Shown here: one piece after another, positions 56,424-64,000 of the stretch
Numbering within the stretch: position 1 is the first letter of the stretch
Layout of the letters: the number at the start of each line of letters is the position of its first letter
NCBI RefSeq assembly: GCF_001296045.1
Contig: NZ_LJHS01000026.1
Location: forward strand, 124,001-188,000
Direction of reading: 5' to 3'
DNA from: Rhizobium sp. AAP43
GTDB taxonomy: Bacteria; Pseudomonadota; Alphaproteobacteria; Rhizobiales; Rhizobiaceae
Length of the DNA stretch: 64,000 bases
The notes under the pieces: model-generated
Databases searched by the model: none
What the model saw: only the letters and a program-made list of their open reading frames with translations
What the model was told of the DNA's origin: nothing
Program-made: the position numbers and the translations under genes

Positions 56424-56915
56424 GTGCACATTCGGATTATCAGATCGGACAGGAAGTTCTTGAGCACCACCGTGCTTGCACTGGCCGTCGCCCTCGGAGG
56501 TCTTTCCGGCTGCCAGACGTCCGAAGTCTTCCACAACGGCTATGTCGTGGACCAGGCTGCCCTTGATCTCGTCCCCGTCGGCTCGAGCCGTGAACAGGTT
56601 CTCCTGTCGCTCGGCACGCCATCGACCACCGCCACCTTCGAGGGCGAGGTGTTCTACTACATCTCCCAGAAGCGCACGCGGTCCGTTGCCTTCATGAAGC
56701 AGAAGCTGGTCGAACAGCAGATCCTGGCGATCTATTTCGACAAGGATGGCGTCGTATCGCAGCGCGCCAACTACACCATGCAGGACGGCAAGGTGTTCGA
56801 TACGATTTCCCGCACGACCCCGACCGGCGGTCGCGACCTTACCTTCCTGCAGCAATTGCTGGCCGGCGGTGGCGGTGCAGCCAACAGCGTCAAGAACATC
56901 CTGGGCGGCCAGTAA
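56424..56915 (+). CDS. bamE: Outer membrane protein assembly factor BamE
   Basis: A 163-residue lipoprotein of the BAM complex. The lipobox LSGC has Cys30. The SmpA/OmlA domain shows GSSREQVLLSLGTPS and FYYISQKR. The likely start is GTG at 56424 with GGGAGA 8 nt upstream; ATG 56409 would overlap that site. The C-terminal tail has a Gly-rich run (LAGGGGAANS). It is divergent from the bc1 chaperone gene and ends at a strong terminator. Confidence 0.9.
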   Translation: MHIRIIRSDRKFLSTTVLALAVALGGLSGCQTSEVFHNGYVVDQAALDLVPVGSSREQVLLSLGTPSTTATFEGEVFYYISQKRTRSVAFMKQKLVEQQILAIYFDKDGVVSQRANYTMQDGKVFDTISRTTPTGGRDLTFLQQLLAGGGGAANSVKNILGGQ

Positions 56916-56960
56916 GCCGCCGCGCCGCCCCCGGGCAGAATTTGAATTCAAGACAAGAAG

Positions 56961-56992
56961 AAACCGCGGAAGTCACCTTCCGCGGTTTTTTT
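56961..56992. terminator. Terminator between bamE and hppA
   Basis: A 12-bp perfect stem (AAACCGCGGAAG / CTTCCGCGGTTT) with a TCAC loop, followed by TTTTC on the plus strand. On the minus strand the stem is followed by CTTCTTGTCTTG, so it can also end hppA transcripts. Confidence 0.9.
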
Positions 56993-57010
56993 CATTCTGT
57001 CGTCTGCAAA

Positions 57011-59149
57011 TCAGCCAGCCAGCACGGCAAGCAGGAGGAGTGCGACGATATTGGTAATCTTGATCGCCGGATTGACGGCGGGGCCTGCCGTATCCTTGTA
57101 GGGATCGCCGACGGTATCACCGGTGACGGAGGCCTTGTGTGCATCTGAACCCTTAAGGTGTTTGACGCCATCCTTGTCGATGAACCCGTCCTCGAAGCTT
57201 TTCTTCGCATTGTCCCAGGCGCCGCCGCCTGACGTCATCGAGATGGCGACGAAGAGGCCATTGACGATGACGCCGAGCAAGGACGCACCGAGTGCCGCAA
57301 AGGCGGAAGCCTTGGAGCCGGAAATCATCAGCACGCCGAAATAAACAACGAGCGGAGCCAGCACCGGCAGCAGCGAGGGGATGATCATCTCGCGGATGGC
57401 GGCGCGGGTCAGGATGTCGACCGCCCTGCCATAGTCCGGCTTTTCCGTCCCTTGCATGATGCCGGGCTTCTCGCGGAACTGACGGCGGACTTCCTCGACG
57501 ATGGATCCCGCAGCACGGCCGACGGCCGTCATGGCGATACCGCCGAAGAGGTATGGAATGAGGCCGCCGAAGATCAGACCCGCGACCACATACGGGTTGG
57601 AGAGATCAAACGAGATCGGCCCCATGTCGGCGAAATAGGGATAGGTCGCGCTGTTGGCGGCGAAGTACGCCAGATCGTTTGAATAGGCGGCGAAGAGAAC
57701 CAGCGCGCCGAGACCGGCTGAGCCGATGGCGTAGCCCTTGGTGACCGCCTTGGTGGTGTTGCCGACCGCATCGAGTGCGTCCGTGGATTTGCGGACTTCA
57801 GGCGGCAGATGCGCCATTTCGGCAATGCCACCGGCATTGTCGGTGACCGGGCCAAAGGCATCGAGCGCCACGATCATGCCTGCCAGACCGAGCATGGTCG
57901 TGACGGCGATCGCTGTGCCGAAGAGACCAGCGAGCTGGTAGGTTGCGATAATGCCGCCAACGATAACGATAGCCGGCAGTGCCGTCGACTCGAGCGATAC
58001 AGCAAGGCCCTGGATTACGTTGGTGCCATGTCCGGTGACGGACGCTTGGGCGATCGAATTGACCGGGCGCTTGTTGGTGCCGGTGTAGTATTCGGTGATC
58101 ACCACGATCAGCGCCGTGACGACGAGACCGAGAATGCCGCACAGGAACAGGTTCGTGCCGGTGATCTCCATGCCGGCAACCGTGCCGATCGATCCCCAGC
58201 CAATGGTCAGCGACGTCGCAGCACCCAGGCCGAGAACGGACAAGGCCCCTGTCACGATCAAGCCTTTGTAGAGCGCGCCCATGATCGAGCCGCTGGTTCC
58301 CAGCTTGACGAAGAAGGTGCCAATGATCGATGTGACGATGCAGGCGCCGCAAATCGCCAGCGGATAGATCATCGCGATATCGAGCATGGCCGAACCGGCG
58401 AAGAAGATCGCGGCAAGAACCATGGTGGCGACCACTGAGACGGCATAGGTTTCGAAGAGGTCGGCGGCCATGCCGGCGCAGTCGCCGACATTGTCGCCGA
58501 CATTGTCGGCAATCGTGGCCGGGTTGCGCGGATCGTCTTCCGGAATACCCGCTTCCACCTTGCCAACGAGGTCGCCGCCGACATCCGCACCCTTGGTGAA
58601 GATACCGCCGCCGAGGCGGGCGAAGATCGAGATCAGCGATGCACCGAAGCCGAGTGCGACCAGCGCATCGATGACTTCGCGCGAGCCGCTTGCATGACCG
58701 AGGATGACTGTCAGGATGTAGAAATAGATCGACACACCGAGCAGTGCGAGGCCTGCAACGAGCATGCCGGTGATCGCACCGGACTTGAAGGCGATGTCGA
58801 GACCAGCAGCCAGGCTATGCGAGGCGGCTTGGGCGGTGCGCACATTGGCGCGGACCGAGACATGCATGCCGATGAAACCGGCAGCACCCGACAGAACGGC
58901 GCCGATCAGGAAGCCGATGGCTGCCGTGGCGGACAGAAGAATCCAGGTGGCGACGAAAACGACGGCGCCGACGATCGCGATGGTCAGGTATTGCCGAGTG
59001 AGGTAAGCCTGCGCACCCTCGCGTATATAGCCTGCAATTTCCTGCATTCGGGCATTGCCCTGGTCTGCTGCCAGAACCGAGCGCGTGGCCCAGACTGCAT
59101 AGACCACGGACAGAAGTCCGCATAAAATTACGCCTAGAAGAACCGTCAT
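57011..59149 (-). CDS. hppA: K+-independent proton-translocating inorganic pyrophosphatase
   Basis: A 712-residue integral membrane pump with about 16 helices that couples pyrophosphate hydrolysis to H+ export. The catalytic loop is [21 protein letters not shown] (short parts [11 protein letters not shown] and [17 protein letters not shown]). The discriminating motif reads GNTTKA with Lys where K+-dependent enzymes have Ala, so it should not need potassium. The ATG at 59149 has GAGG upstream; an in-frame start at 59182 adds 11 residues. Confidence 0.96.
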   Translation of the reverse strand: MTVLLGVILCGLLSVVYAVWATRSVLAADQGNARMQEIAGYIREGAQAYLTRQYLTIAIVGAVVFVATWILLSATAAIGFLIGAVLSGAAGFIGMHVSVRANVRTAQAASHSLAAGLDIAFKSGAITGMLVAGLALLGVSIYFYILTVILGHASGSREVIDALVALGFGASLISIFARLGGGIFTKGADVGGDLVGKVEAGIPEDDPRNPATIADNVGDNVGDCAGMAADLFETYAVSVVATMVLAAIFFAGSAMLDIAMIYPLAICGACIVTSIIGTFFVKLGTSGSIMGALYKGLIVTGALSVLGLGAATSLTIGWGSIGTVAGMEITGTNLFLCGILGLVVTALIVVITEYYTGTNKRPVNSIAQASVTGHGTNVIQGLAVSLESTALPAIVIVGGIIATYQLAGLFGTAIAVTTMLGLAGMIVALDAFGPVTDNAGGIAEMAHLPPEVRKSTDALDAVGNTTKAVTKGYAIGSAGLGALVLFAAYSNDLAYFAANSATYPYFADMGPISFDLSNPYVVAGLIFGGLIPYLFGGIAMTAVGRAAGSIVEEVRRQFREKPGIMQGTEKPDYGRAVDILTRAAIREMIIPSLLPVLAPLVVYFGVLMISGSKASAFAALGASLLGVIVNGLFVAISMTSGGGAWDNAKKSFEDGFIDKDGVKHLKGSDAHKASVTGDTVGDPYKDTAGPAVNPAIKITNIVALLLLAVLAG

Positions 59150-59304
59150 TCGCAATACCCTCCCGTATTGCCCGCGCCTCACTCACCGCGGGCGAATTCG
59201 CGTGGACTCAAGACCCCCTCCACCGGGACCCCGCCGACGCGAGGCGAGAGTGCGTTGCGCTTTTCACGGCGTCAAGCCCGGATATTTCGCAGTGCGGAGG
59301 GAAC

Positions 59305-60528
59305 TCAGGCCGGATTTCGCGATGCGGCACGCAACTGAAGCAGCACGAGGACAAGGCAGAGGATCGTGACAGGCCAGATCAGCAGGTTCATCACCGACCA
59401 GCCGAAGGCGGTGAAGACCTTGCCGGAGGAGAAGGAGGAAAGCGCCACCGTCGTAAACAGGATGATGTCGTGGAACCCTTGCACCTTGTCGGCCTCGGCC
59501 GGCCGGTAGCTTGAGGCGACGATGGCCGTCGCGCCGATGAAGCCGAAGTTCCAGCCGATGCCGAGGAGAACAAGCGCACCCCAGAAGTTCCAGAGTTCGA
59601 CGCCCGCATGCGCGACCACCGCGCAGGCCATCAGGATCAGCAGGCCGGCGGCAACGATCTTTTCGGCACCAAACCGGCCGATCAGCATGCCGGTGAAGAA
59701 GCTCGGTGCGAACATGGCAATGACATGCCACTGGATGCCCAGCGTGGCGAGTTCGGAGGAAAAGCCGCAGCCGATGACCATGGCAAGCGGCGCTCCGGTC
59801 ATCATGAAGGTCATCAGCGCATAGGAACCGATGCCGCAGACCATGCCCGTGGCGAAACGCTGGGTCATGACGATCTCGCGCAGGGGCCGGGTCGGCTCGT
59901 CGCCTGCGGCTTTTACATTCTGCGCCGGCAGCTTGAGGAAATAGAGCGCAACGATAGCGCAGAGCAGCAACGGCACCATGCCGAGGAAGGCTCCGGCAAA
60001 GGTGACGGGAGCCAGCGCATCCTTCAGCCAGATCGCCACCTGGGGGCCCAGGATGGCCGAGACGATGCCGGCGGCCAGAATCCAGGAAATCGCCTTGCCC
60101 TTGTAGAAACTCGGCGAAGCGTCGGCTGCCGCAAAGCGGATCTTCTGGGTAAACCCGCCACAAAGCCCCATCAGCATCAGAGCAAAAGCGAAGAGCCAGA
60201 AATCGGATTTGATCAGGGCAAAGGCGGCGAGTGCAGCCCCGAGAGCACCGGTCAGCGCGCCGATCATGAAACTTTCGCGCCGGCCGAGAAAACGAGATGC
60301 GAGCGCCACGACCACGGCACCGACGGCCACGCCGACGTTGAAACCGGTGAGCGGCGCGGTCGCCAGCGACTTGTCGGCACCGAGCATCTGGAAACCGGCA
60401 AGGCCACCGACCGCGAATGCCAGTGGCGGTGCGGAGCCCAGGATTGCCTGGGCCACCGCGAGCAGACCGACATTGCGCTTGGCGGACGACAGTTGTTTTT
60501 CCAGCCCGCCCTGCGTCGTCGCGTCCAT
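59305..60528 (-). CDS. MFS transporter
   Basis: A 407-residue inner-membrane carrier with 11-12 helices. The cytoplasmic loop between helices 2 and 3 carries FLGRRESFMIGALTGALGAA. No substrate motif is recognisable. It lies 11 nt downstream of nusB on the same strand and may be read from the ribH-nusB transcript. Confidence 0.82.
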   Translation of the reverse strand: MDATTQGGLEKQLSSAKRNVGLLAVAQAILGSAPPLAFAVGGLAGFQMLGADKSLATAPLTGFNVGVAVGAVVVALASRFLGRRESFMIGALTGALGAALAAFALIKSDFWLFAFALMLMGLCGGFTQKIRFAAADASPSFYKGKAISWILAAGIVSAILGPQVAIWLKDALAPVTFAGAFLGMVPLLLCAIVALYFLKLPAQNVKAAGDEPTRPLREIVMTQRFATGMVCGIGSYALMTFMMTGAPLAMVIGCGFSSELATLGIQWHVIAMFAPSFFTGMLIGRFGAEKIVAAGLLILMACAVVAHAGVELWNFWGALVLLGIGWNFGFIGATAIVASSYRPAEADKVQGFHDIILFTTVALSSFSSGKVFTAFGWSVMNLLIWPVTILCLVLVLLQLRAASRNPA

Positions 60529-60539
60529 GTCGATCTTTC

Positions 60540-61022
60540 CTATTTTTGCGTCGAAACGCGAACCTGCTTGGCAATGCGGTCGAGAACGGCGTTGACCAGC
60601 TTCGGCTCGTCATCCGGGAAGAAGGCCTGCGCGATCTCGACATATTCCGTTACGATGACGGCGATCGGCACATCCTTGCGCTCGATCAATTCGAAAGCCC
60701 CTGCACGCAGAATTGCGCGCACCGTGCTGTCCATGCGCGACAGGGACCAATCGTCCTGCAGCGCCTGACGGATCAGCGGGTCGATCTTGGTCTGGTCGCG
60801 GACCACGCCGGCGACGATGGAGCGGAACCAGGAGGCGTCGGCCTTCAGATAGGTGTCGCCGTCGACTTCCTGGCCGAGGCGGTGGGCTTCGTATTCGGCC
60901 ACCACTTCCAACACGCCGGAACCGGCGATATCCATCTGATAGAGAGCCTGCACGGCGGCGAGGCGCGCAGCACCCCGCTGGTTCGCCGTCTTTACCGGCT
61001 GCTTGCCTTCACCCGTCGTCAT
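60540..61022 (-). CDS. nusB: Transcription antitermination factor NusB
   Basis: A 160-residue all-helical protein that with NusE (S10) binds boxA RNA in rRNA operons. Family segments include [14 protein letters not shown] at the N-terminus and the C-terminal [23 protein letters not shown] with [10 protein letters not shown]. It is 3 nt downstream of ribH, the standard pair. Confidence 0.95.
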   Translation of the reverse strand: MTTGEGKQPVKTANQRGAARLAAVQALYQMDIAGSGVLEVVAEYEAHRLGQEVDGDTYLKADASWFRSIVAGVVRDQTKIDPLIRQALQDDWSLSRMDSTVRAILRAGAFELIERKDVPIAVIVTEYVEIAQAFFPDDEPKLVNAVLDRIAKQVRVSTQK

Positions 61023-61025
61023 CGT

Positions 61026-61484
61026 TCAACCACCCAGTTTCGTCTTCAGGGCGATCATGCTCAATGCCGCCCGTGCGGCAAAGCCGCCCTTGTCTTTTTC
61101 ACTGCGCTTGACGCGCGCCCAGGCCTGCGCCTCATTCTCAACCGTCATGATGCCGTTGCCGATGGCGAGCGATTCCGAGACCGCAAGATCCATTAATGCG
61201 CGCGAGGATTCGTTCGCGACGATGTCGAAGTGATATGTCTCTCCGCGAATAACCATGCCAAGCGCGACAAAGCCGTCATAGACGGTGCCTTCGTCGTCTG
61301 CCGCATCAAGCGCCATGGCGATTGCTGGTGGAATTTCGAGAGCGCCAGGCACCGTTACAACGTCATAAGTGGCACCGACCTCGTCCAACGCATGCTTGGC
61401 GCCGTCGAGCAGTGCATCCGACATGTCATCGTAGAAGCGTGCCTCGACGATCAGCAAATGCGGCGAAGCCTTGTTCTTTCCCAT
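61026..61484 (-). CDS. ribH: 6,7-dimethyl-8-ribityllumazine synthase
   Basis: A 152-residue penultimate enzyme of riboflavin synthesis. Conserved pieces are VEARFYDDM at the N-terminus, [11 protein letters not shown], and [18 protein letters not shown] with the catalytic His85. ATG 61484 was chosen because the longer open frame upstream has no family similarity. It precedes nusB. The riboflavin synthase gene normally found between ribD and ribH is not in this window. Confidence 0.95.
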   Translation of the reverse strand: MGKNKASPHLLIVEARFYDDMSDALLDGAKHALDEVGATYDVVTVPGALEIPPAIAMALDAADDEGTVYDGFVALGMVIRGETYHFDIVANESSRALMDLAVSESLAIGNGIMTVENEAQAWARVKRSEKDKGGFAARAALSMIALKTKLGG

Positions 61485-61811
61485 GGTCCGATCCGATCTG
61501 AATGTGATTTGTGGCCGCCTCGGCCCAACAGAAACGCGGTCAAACCACGCCGTATCGTTGATGGCAAGTGTTTTCGCGCGGGAGCTGGAATGCGTTGGCG
61601 GATGCGTAGCCATCGCTGCTTCGCACTGCCTCGCAATCCAACGGCCTGCGACACCCAGATCCGGGCGGAATTCAGGCAAGCTGGATGACAAATATTTAAT
61701 GAAAATCATAGACTTAGAGACTAGAAACGATTGGATGCCGTCCTTAATTTCGAGATGCAAGCGAGCGACGGGATCAACCGCCATCGCAACTTCCTCGAAA
61801 GGAACAGGACC

Positions 61812-62177
61812 ATGAACCGCTTCGCAGTCATCCTCAGTGCATCCGCGCTCTCCGCAATCGCGTTCGGCACGGAGAGCAATGCCGCATCCTCCCATCATCC
61901 GTCAGGACACGCCGACACCAAGACGCAAGCGGCAGTCGACACGCTCTCGGCAGATCACTTCAAGGTCATCCGGCTCGATAAACTAAAGCACCATGACCCG
62001 GCCTGGAAAAGACACTCAGCGACGTCAACCTCGTCCCACGAAGCACGGCGGGTCCAGGCCTCGGTCATCGCCAATAAAACCCTGTCGCGAAAACTTCAGG
62101 CCAGCGGCATAGAACTGACCCATATCATCGCAGCCGACCGTAACGCCGATGGTGGCGTCACCTTCTATCTCCGCTAA
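61812..62177 (+). CDS. Secreted hypothetical protein
   Basis: A 121-residue product with signal peptide [20 protein letters not shown] and likely cleavage near SNA|AS. The mature part is His-, Ser- and Lys-rich, with no recognised domain. The ribosome site GGAACAGG precedes ATG 61812. It lies between ribH and ribD on the opposite strand, in the place where riboflavin synthase is often encoded. The 327-nt region 61485-61811 to its left holds the ribH promoter area and nothing else I can support. Confidence 0.65.
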   Translation: MNRFAVILSASALSAIAFGTESNAASSHHPSGHADTKTQAAVDTLSADHFKVIRLDKLKHHDPAWKRHSATSTSSHEARRVQASVIANKTLSRKLQASGIELTHIIAADRNADGGVTFYLR

Positions 62178-62248
62178 TTCTTCAAGCTGAACGGCATCTG
62201 TGCGGGGTGCTCGGATCGCGCCCTCTGGAAGCCGCCCGGTTCTGTCTG

Positions 62249-62274
62249 GGAACAAACTTGCCTCACGGCCCGTT
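62249..62274 (+). promoter_or_regulatory. EcfG-type (general stress response) promoter candidate
   Basis: GGAAC, a 17-bp spacer and CGTT match the alphaproteobacterial general stress consensus GGAAC-N16-18-CGTT. A start near 62281 would give a 55-nt leader before the 25-residue membrane protein gene. Confidence 0.65.
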
Positions 62275-62335
62275 CTATAATCGAAGGCGACGGACGATCC
62301 GTCTCCGGTCCACTGACACGATACAGGAGGCTTTC

Positions 62336-62413
62336 ATGGGTCGCGGTATTCTTCTCTGGCTGATCGGCGTTCCGATCCCGCTCATCATTCTGATCATGCT
62401 GTTCTGGCGCTAA
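62336..62413 (+). CDS. 25-residue single-span membrane protein
   Basis: A very short protein beginning MGRGILLWLIGVPIP, almost entirely one transmembrane helix with a terminal Trp-Arg. A perfect ribosome site (CAGGAGG, 5 nt spacing) precedes the ATG, and an EcfG-like promoter lies upstream. These two signals make translation believable despite the size. Its TAA interlocks with the TAG of the convergent ribD. Confidence 0.72.
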   Translation: MGRGILLWLIGVPIPLIILIMLFWR

Positions 62414-63498
62414 ATCCAGGCAGACGCGGGCAACCGCTCAAAGATCTGCCGACGGTCCCGGCCGAAGTTTTGCTCATCAATCAGGGCAAATCCGGCCGGC
62501 ACCCGACCGGGCAGCAGAGGTGACGGAATGCCCCCGGCGCCAACCGTTCCCTCGCCGCTGAAAAGATGGATCCCGTCGACATGCCCACGGGCAAGCAGAT
62601 CGGCCGCGACGCGCGCGCCACCTTCGACCATCAGCGAAGATATCCCGCGCTGCGCCAGTGCTGCCAGCAAATCCTCGATGCCATCGATCTCCATGACTTC
62701 CACGCCCATCGCGGCCAAGGCAGCACGGTTACCAACCGCTCCTCTCGACACCGCAAGAATGACAGGCACCTCGTTGGCAGACAGCGCAAGCTTGGAACCT
62801 GGCGACAGTTCCGCGCGGCGATCAAGCACAATCCGAAGCGGTGATGCATGTTCGAGACCGGGCAGGCGAACGGTCAGTTCTGGATCATCCGCCATCGCCG
62901 TGCCGATCCCAACCAGGATGGCATCGCTTGAGGCGCGCAAACGATGCACCTCGTCCCGCGCTTCCTGACCCGTAATCCGGATCTGGCCCGCCCCTGTCGC
63001 ACCCAACATGCCATCGCGCGAAACGGCAAGTTTTAGAGTTACTTGCGGCCGCCCCCTCGTCTGACGCATGAGGTATCCGGCCAGAGCCTGTCGCGCTTCC
63101 TTCTGCAATATCCCGATCGTTACCTCGATGTCGGCATCGGCAAGGATCTTCAATCCCTGGCCCGAGACACGCGGGTCGGGATCTGCCACCGCAACCACGA
63201 CGCGGGCGATCCCCGCCCTTATCAGGGCATGGGCGCAGGGCGGTGTCTTGCCATGATGCGAGCAGGGTTCGAGCGTGACATAGGCGGTCGCTCCCCTCGC
63301 CTTTTCGCCGGCCTCGGCGATGGCCTGAGGCTCGGCATGTGGACGTCCACCGCGTGCGGTCACGCCACGTCCGACAATCTCATCATTGCGGACGATGATG
63401 CATCCGACCGATGGATTCGGCCCGGTTTGCCCCAGATGCGTGAGCGACAACGCGATCGCCTCGCGCATGTACGTTTCGTCTCGTGCCGTGATCGACAC
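62410..63498 (-). CDS. ribD: Bifunctional riboflavin biosynthesis protein RibD (deaminase/reductase)
   Basis: A 362-residue enzyme with an N-terminal zinc deaminase domain (HAEPQAI and PCSHHGKTPPC ligands) and a C-terminal 5-amino-6-ribosylaminouracil reductase domain (VTLKLAVSRDG and LMVEGGARVAADLL). The start is uncertain: GTG 63498 gives MSITARDETYM, similar in spacing to homologues. TTG 63507 overlaps the nrdR stop. It lies directly downstream of nrdR. Confidence 0.93.
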   Translation of the reverse strand: MSITARDETYMREAIALSLTHLGQTGPNPSVGCIIVRNDEIVGRGVTARGGRPHAEPQAIAEAGEKARGATAYVTLEPCSHHGKTPPCAHALIRAGIARVVVAVADPDPRVSGQGLKILADADIEVTIGILQKEARQALAGYLMRQTRGRPQVTLKLAVSRDGMLGATGAGQIRITGQEARDEVHRLRASSDAILVGIGTAMADDPELTVRLPGLEHASPLRIVLDRRAELSPGSKLALSANEVPVILAVSRGAVGNRAALAAMGVEVMEIDGIEDLLAALAQRGISSLMVEGGARVAADLLARGHVDGIHLFSGEGTVGAGGIPSPLLPGRVPAGFALIDEQNFGRDRRQIFERLPASAWI

Positions 63499-63503
63499 TT
63501 GCC

Positions 63504-63980
63504 TCAATCCGCAGTGCTGTCGCGCGAGATCTTCGCATTGATCTCGGCGATCACGTTTTCGAAGTCCTCGGCATGGGAAAAATCGCGGTAGACGGAGGCG
63601 TAGCGGACGAAGGCAACATCATCGAGGGTCTTCAGCGCTTCCAGAACCTGGAGGCCGATTTCCTCGGACGAAATCTCGGTTTCGCCGGAACTTTCCAGTC
63701 GACGAACGATGCCAGAGACGGCGCGCTCAATACGCTCGCCATCCACCGGCCGTTTGCGCAGTGCGATCTGGAAAGACCGCACCAGCTTGTCGCGTGCAAA
63801 AGGCGCCTTGCGACCGGTCTTTTTGAGGACCATCAGTTCGCGCAGCTGCACCCGTTCGAAGGTGGTGAAGCGACCGCCGCAATCCGGACAGATACGCCGC
63901 CGACGGATGGACGTATTGTCCTCCGCCGGTCGCGAATCCTTGACCTGGGTTTCATCAGATCCACAGAAGGGGCAGCGCAT
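63504..63980 (-). CDS. nrdR: Transcriptional repressor NrdR
   Basis: A 158-residue zinc-finger/ATP-cone repressor of ribonucleotide reductase genes. The N-terminal zinc ribbon has CPFCGSDET and [12 protein letters not shown]. The ATP-cone spans about residues 50-140 and starts [14 protein letters not shown]. It is upstream of ribD, the usual arrangement. The 20 bp to the right edge hold nothing recognisable. Confidence 0.97.
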   Translation of the reverse strand: MRCPFCGSDETQVKDSRPAEDNTSIRRRRICPDCGGRFTTFERVQLRELMVLKKTGRKAPFARDKLVRSFQIALRKRPVDGERIERAVSGIVRRLESSGETEISSEEIGLQVLEALKTLDDVAFVRYASVYRDFSHAEDFENVIAEINAKISRDSTAD

Positions 63981-64000
63981 CAGCGTCCAGCCTTACATGT

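Noticed and set aside
59264..60643. 459-codon frame overlapping the MFS gene at 59305-60528 on the same strand
   Set aside because: It is Arg- and Cys-rich with no hydrophobic helices, while the other frame encodes a clear 12-helix transporter.

Overview
The window is chromosomal DNA of an alphaproteobacterium, most probably a member of the Rhizobiaceae (Rhizobium/Agrobacterium/Sinorhizobium relatives). Evidence: a nuoABCD-(small gene)-nuoE order, adjacent rkpK-lpsL genes for UDP-glucuronate and UDP-galacturonate, the clpP-clpX-lon-hup series, the yceD-plsX-fabH-ihfA-merR series, a K+-independent H+-pyrophosphatase, nrdR-ribD, and rhizobial-type regulatory sites (Pho box, FNR/FixK box, an EcfG-like promoter). 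Most of it is housekeeping core. I see no insertion sequence, phage, CRISPR array or plasmid-type gene.

Layout. 1-4.0 kb: complex I genes (nuoE is cut by the left edge), then two tandem tRNA-Asp genes and a tRNA-Val. 5-14 kb: a CASTOR/POLLUX-like ion channel, a DapA-family lyase with its GntR regulator, lpsL-rkpK, an MFS carrier, a 54-residue DUF2256 zinc protein and an aldo/keto reductase. 14-18 kb: a secreted phytase-like esterase behind a near-perfect Pho box, and a RibN-type riboflavin importer behind an FMN riboswitch. 18-23.5 kb: hup, lon, clpX and clpP, each with its own terminator except clpP. 23.8-32.4 kb is an accessory metabolic stretch: a diguanylate cyclase, a cytochrome P450, a WYL regulator/GST divergent pair, metY, a DUF6455 gene behind a perfect FNR/FixK box, and two paralogous CoA-binding proteins.

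32.9-40.8 kb: rplM-rpsI, then a surface-sugar acyltransferase and a polytopic membrane protein lying before speB-argC, then ctaA and a DUF2842 gene. 41-49.2 kb is a polysaccharide locus: a CelD-like acetyltransferase, an ExoP/GumC-like co-polymerase with a degenerate kinase domain, a Wza-like lipoprotein, a glycosyltransferase, an initiating sugar-phosphate transferase and an O-antigen ligase/polymerase-like protein. 49-64 kb: small regulators and secreted proteins, tRNA-Pro, the ihfA-fabH-plsX-yceD lipid series, a cytochrome bc1 chaperone, bamE, hppA, an MFS carrier, nusB-ribH, two small genes (one encoding a 25-residue membrane protein), ribD and nrdR.

Links between regions: RibN plus RibD/RibH combine riboflavin uptake and synthesis. 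RkpK/LpsL supply uronic-acid precursors that a polysaccharide locus such as the one at 41-49 kb could use. ClpXP, Lon and HU form a stress/proteolysis block. PhoB, FixK/FnrN, EcfG and possibly RpoH inputs can be read from the DNA at individual genes.
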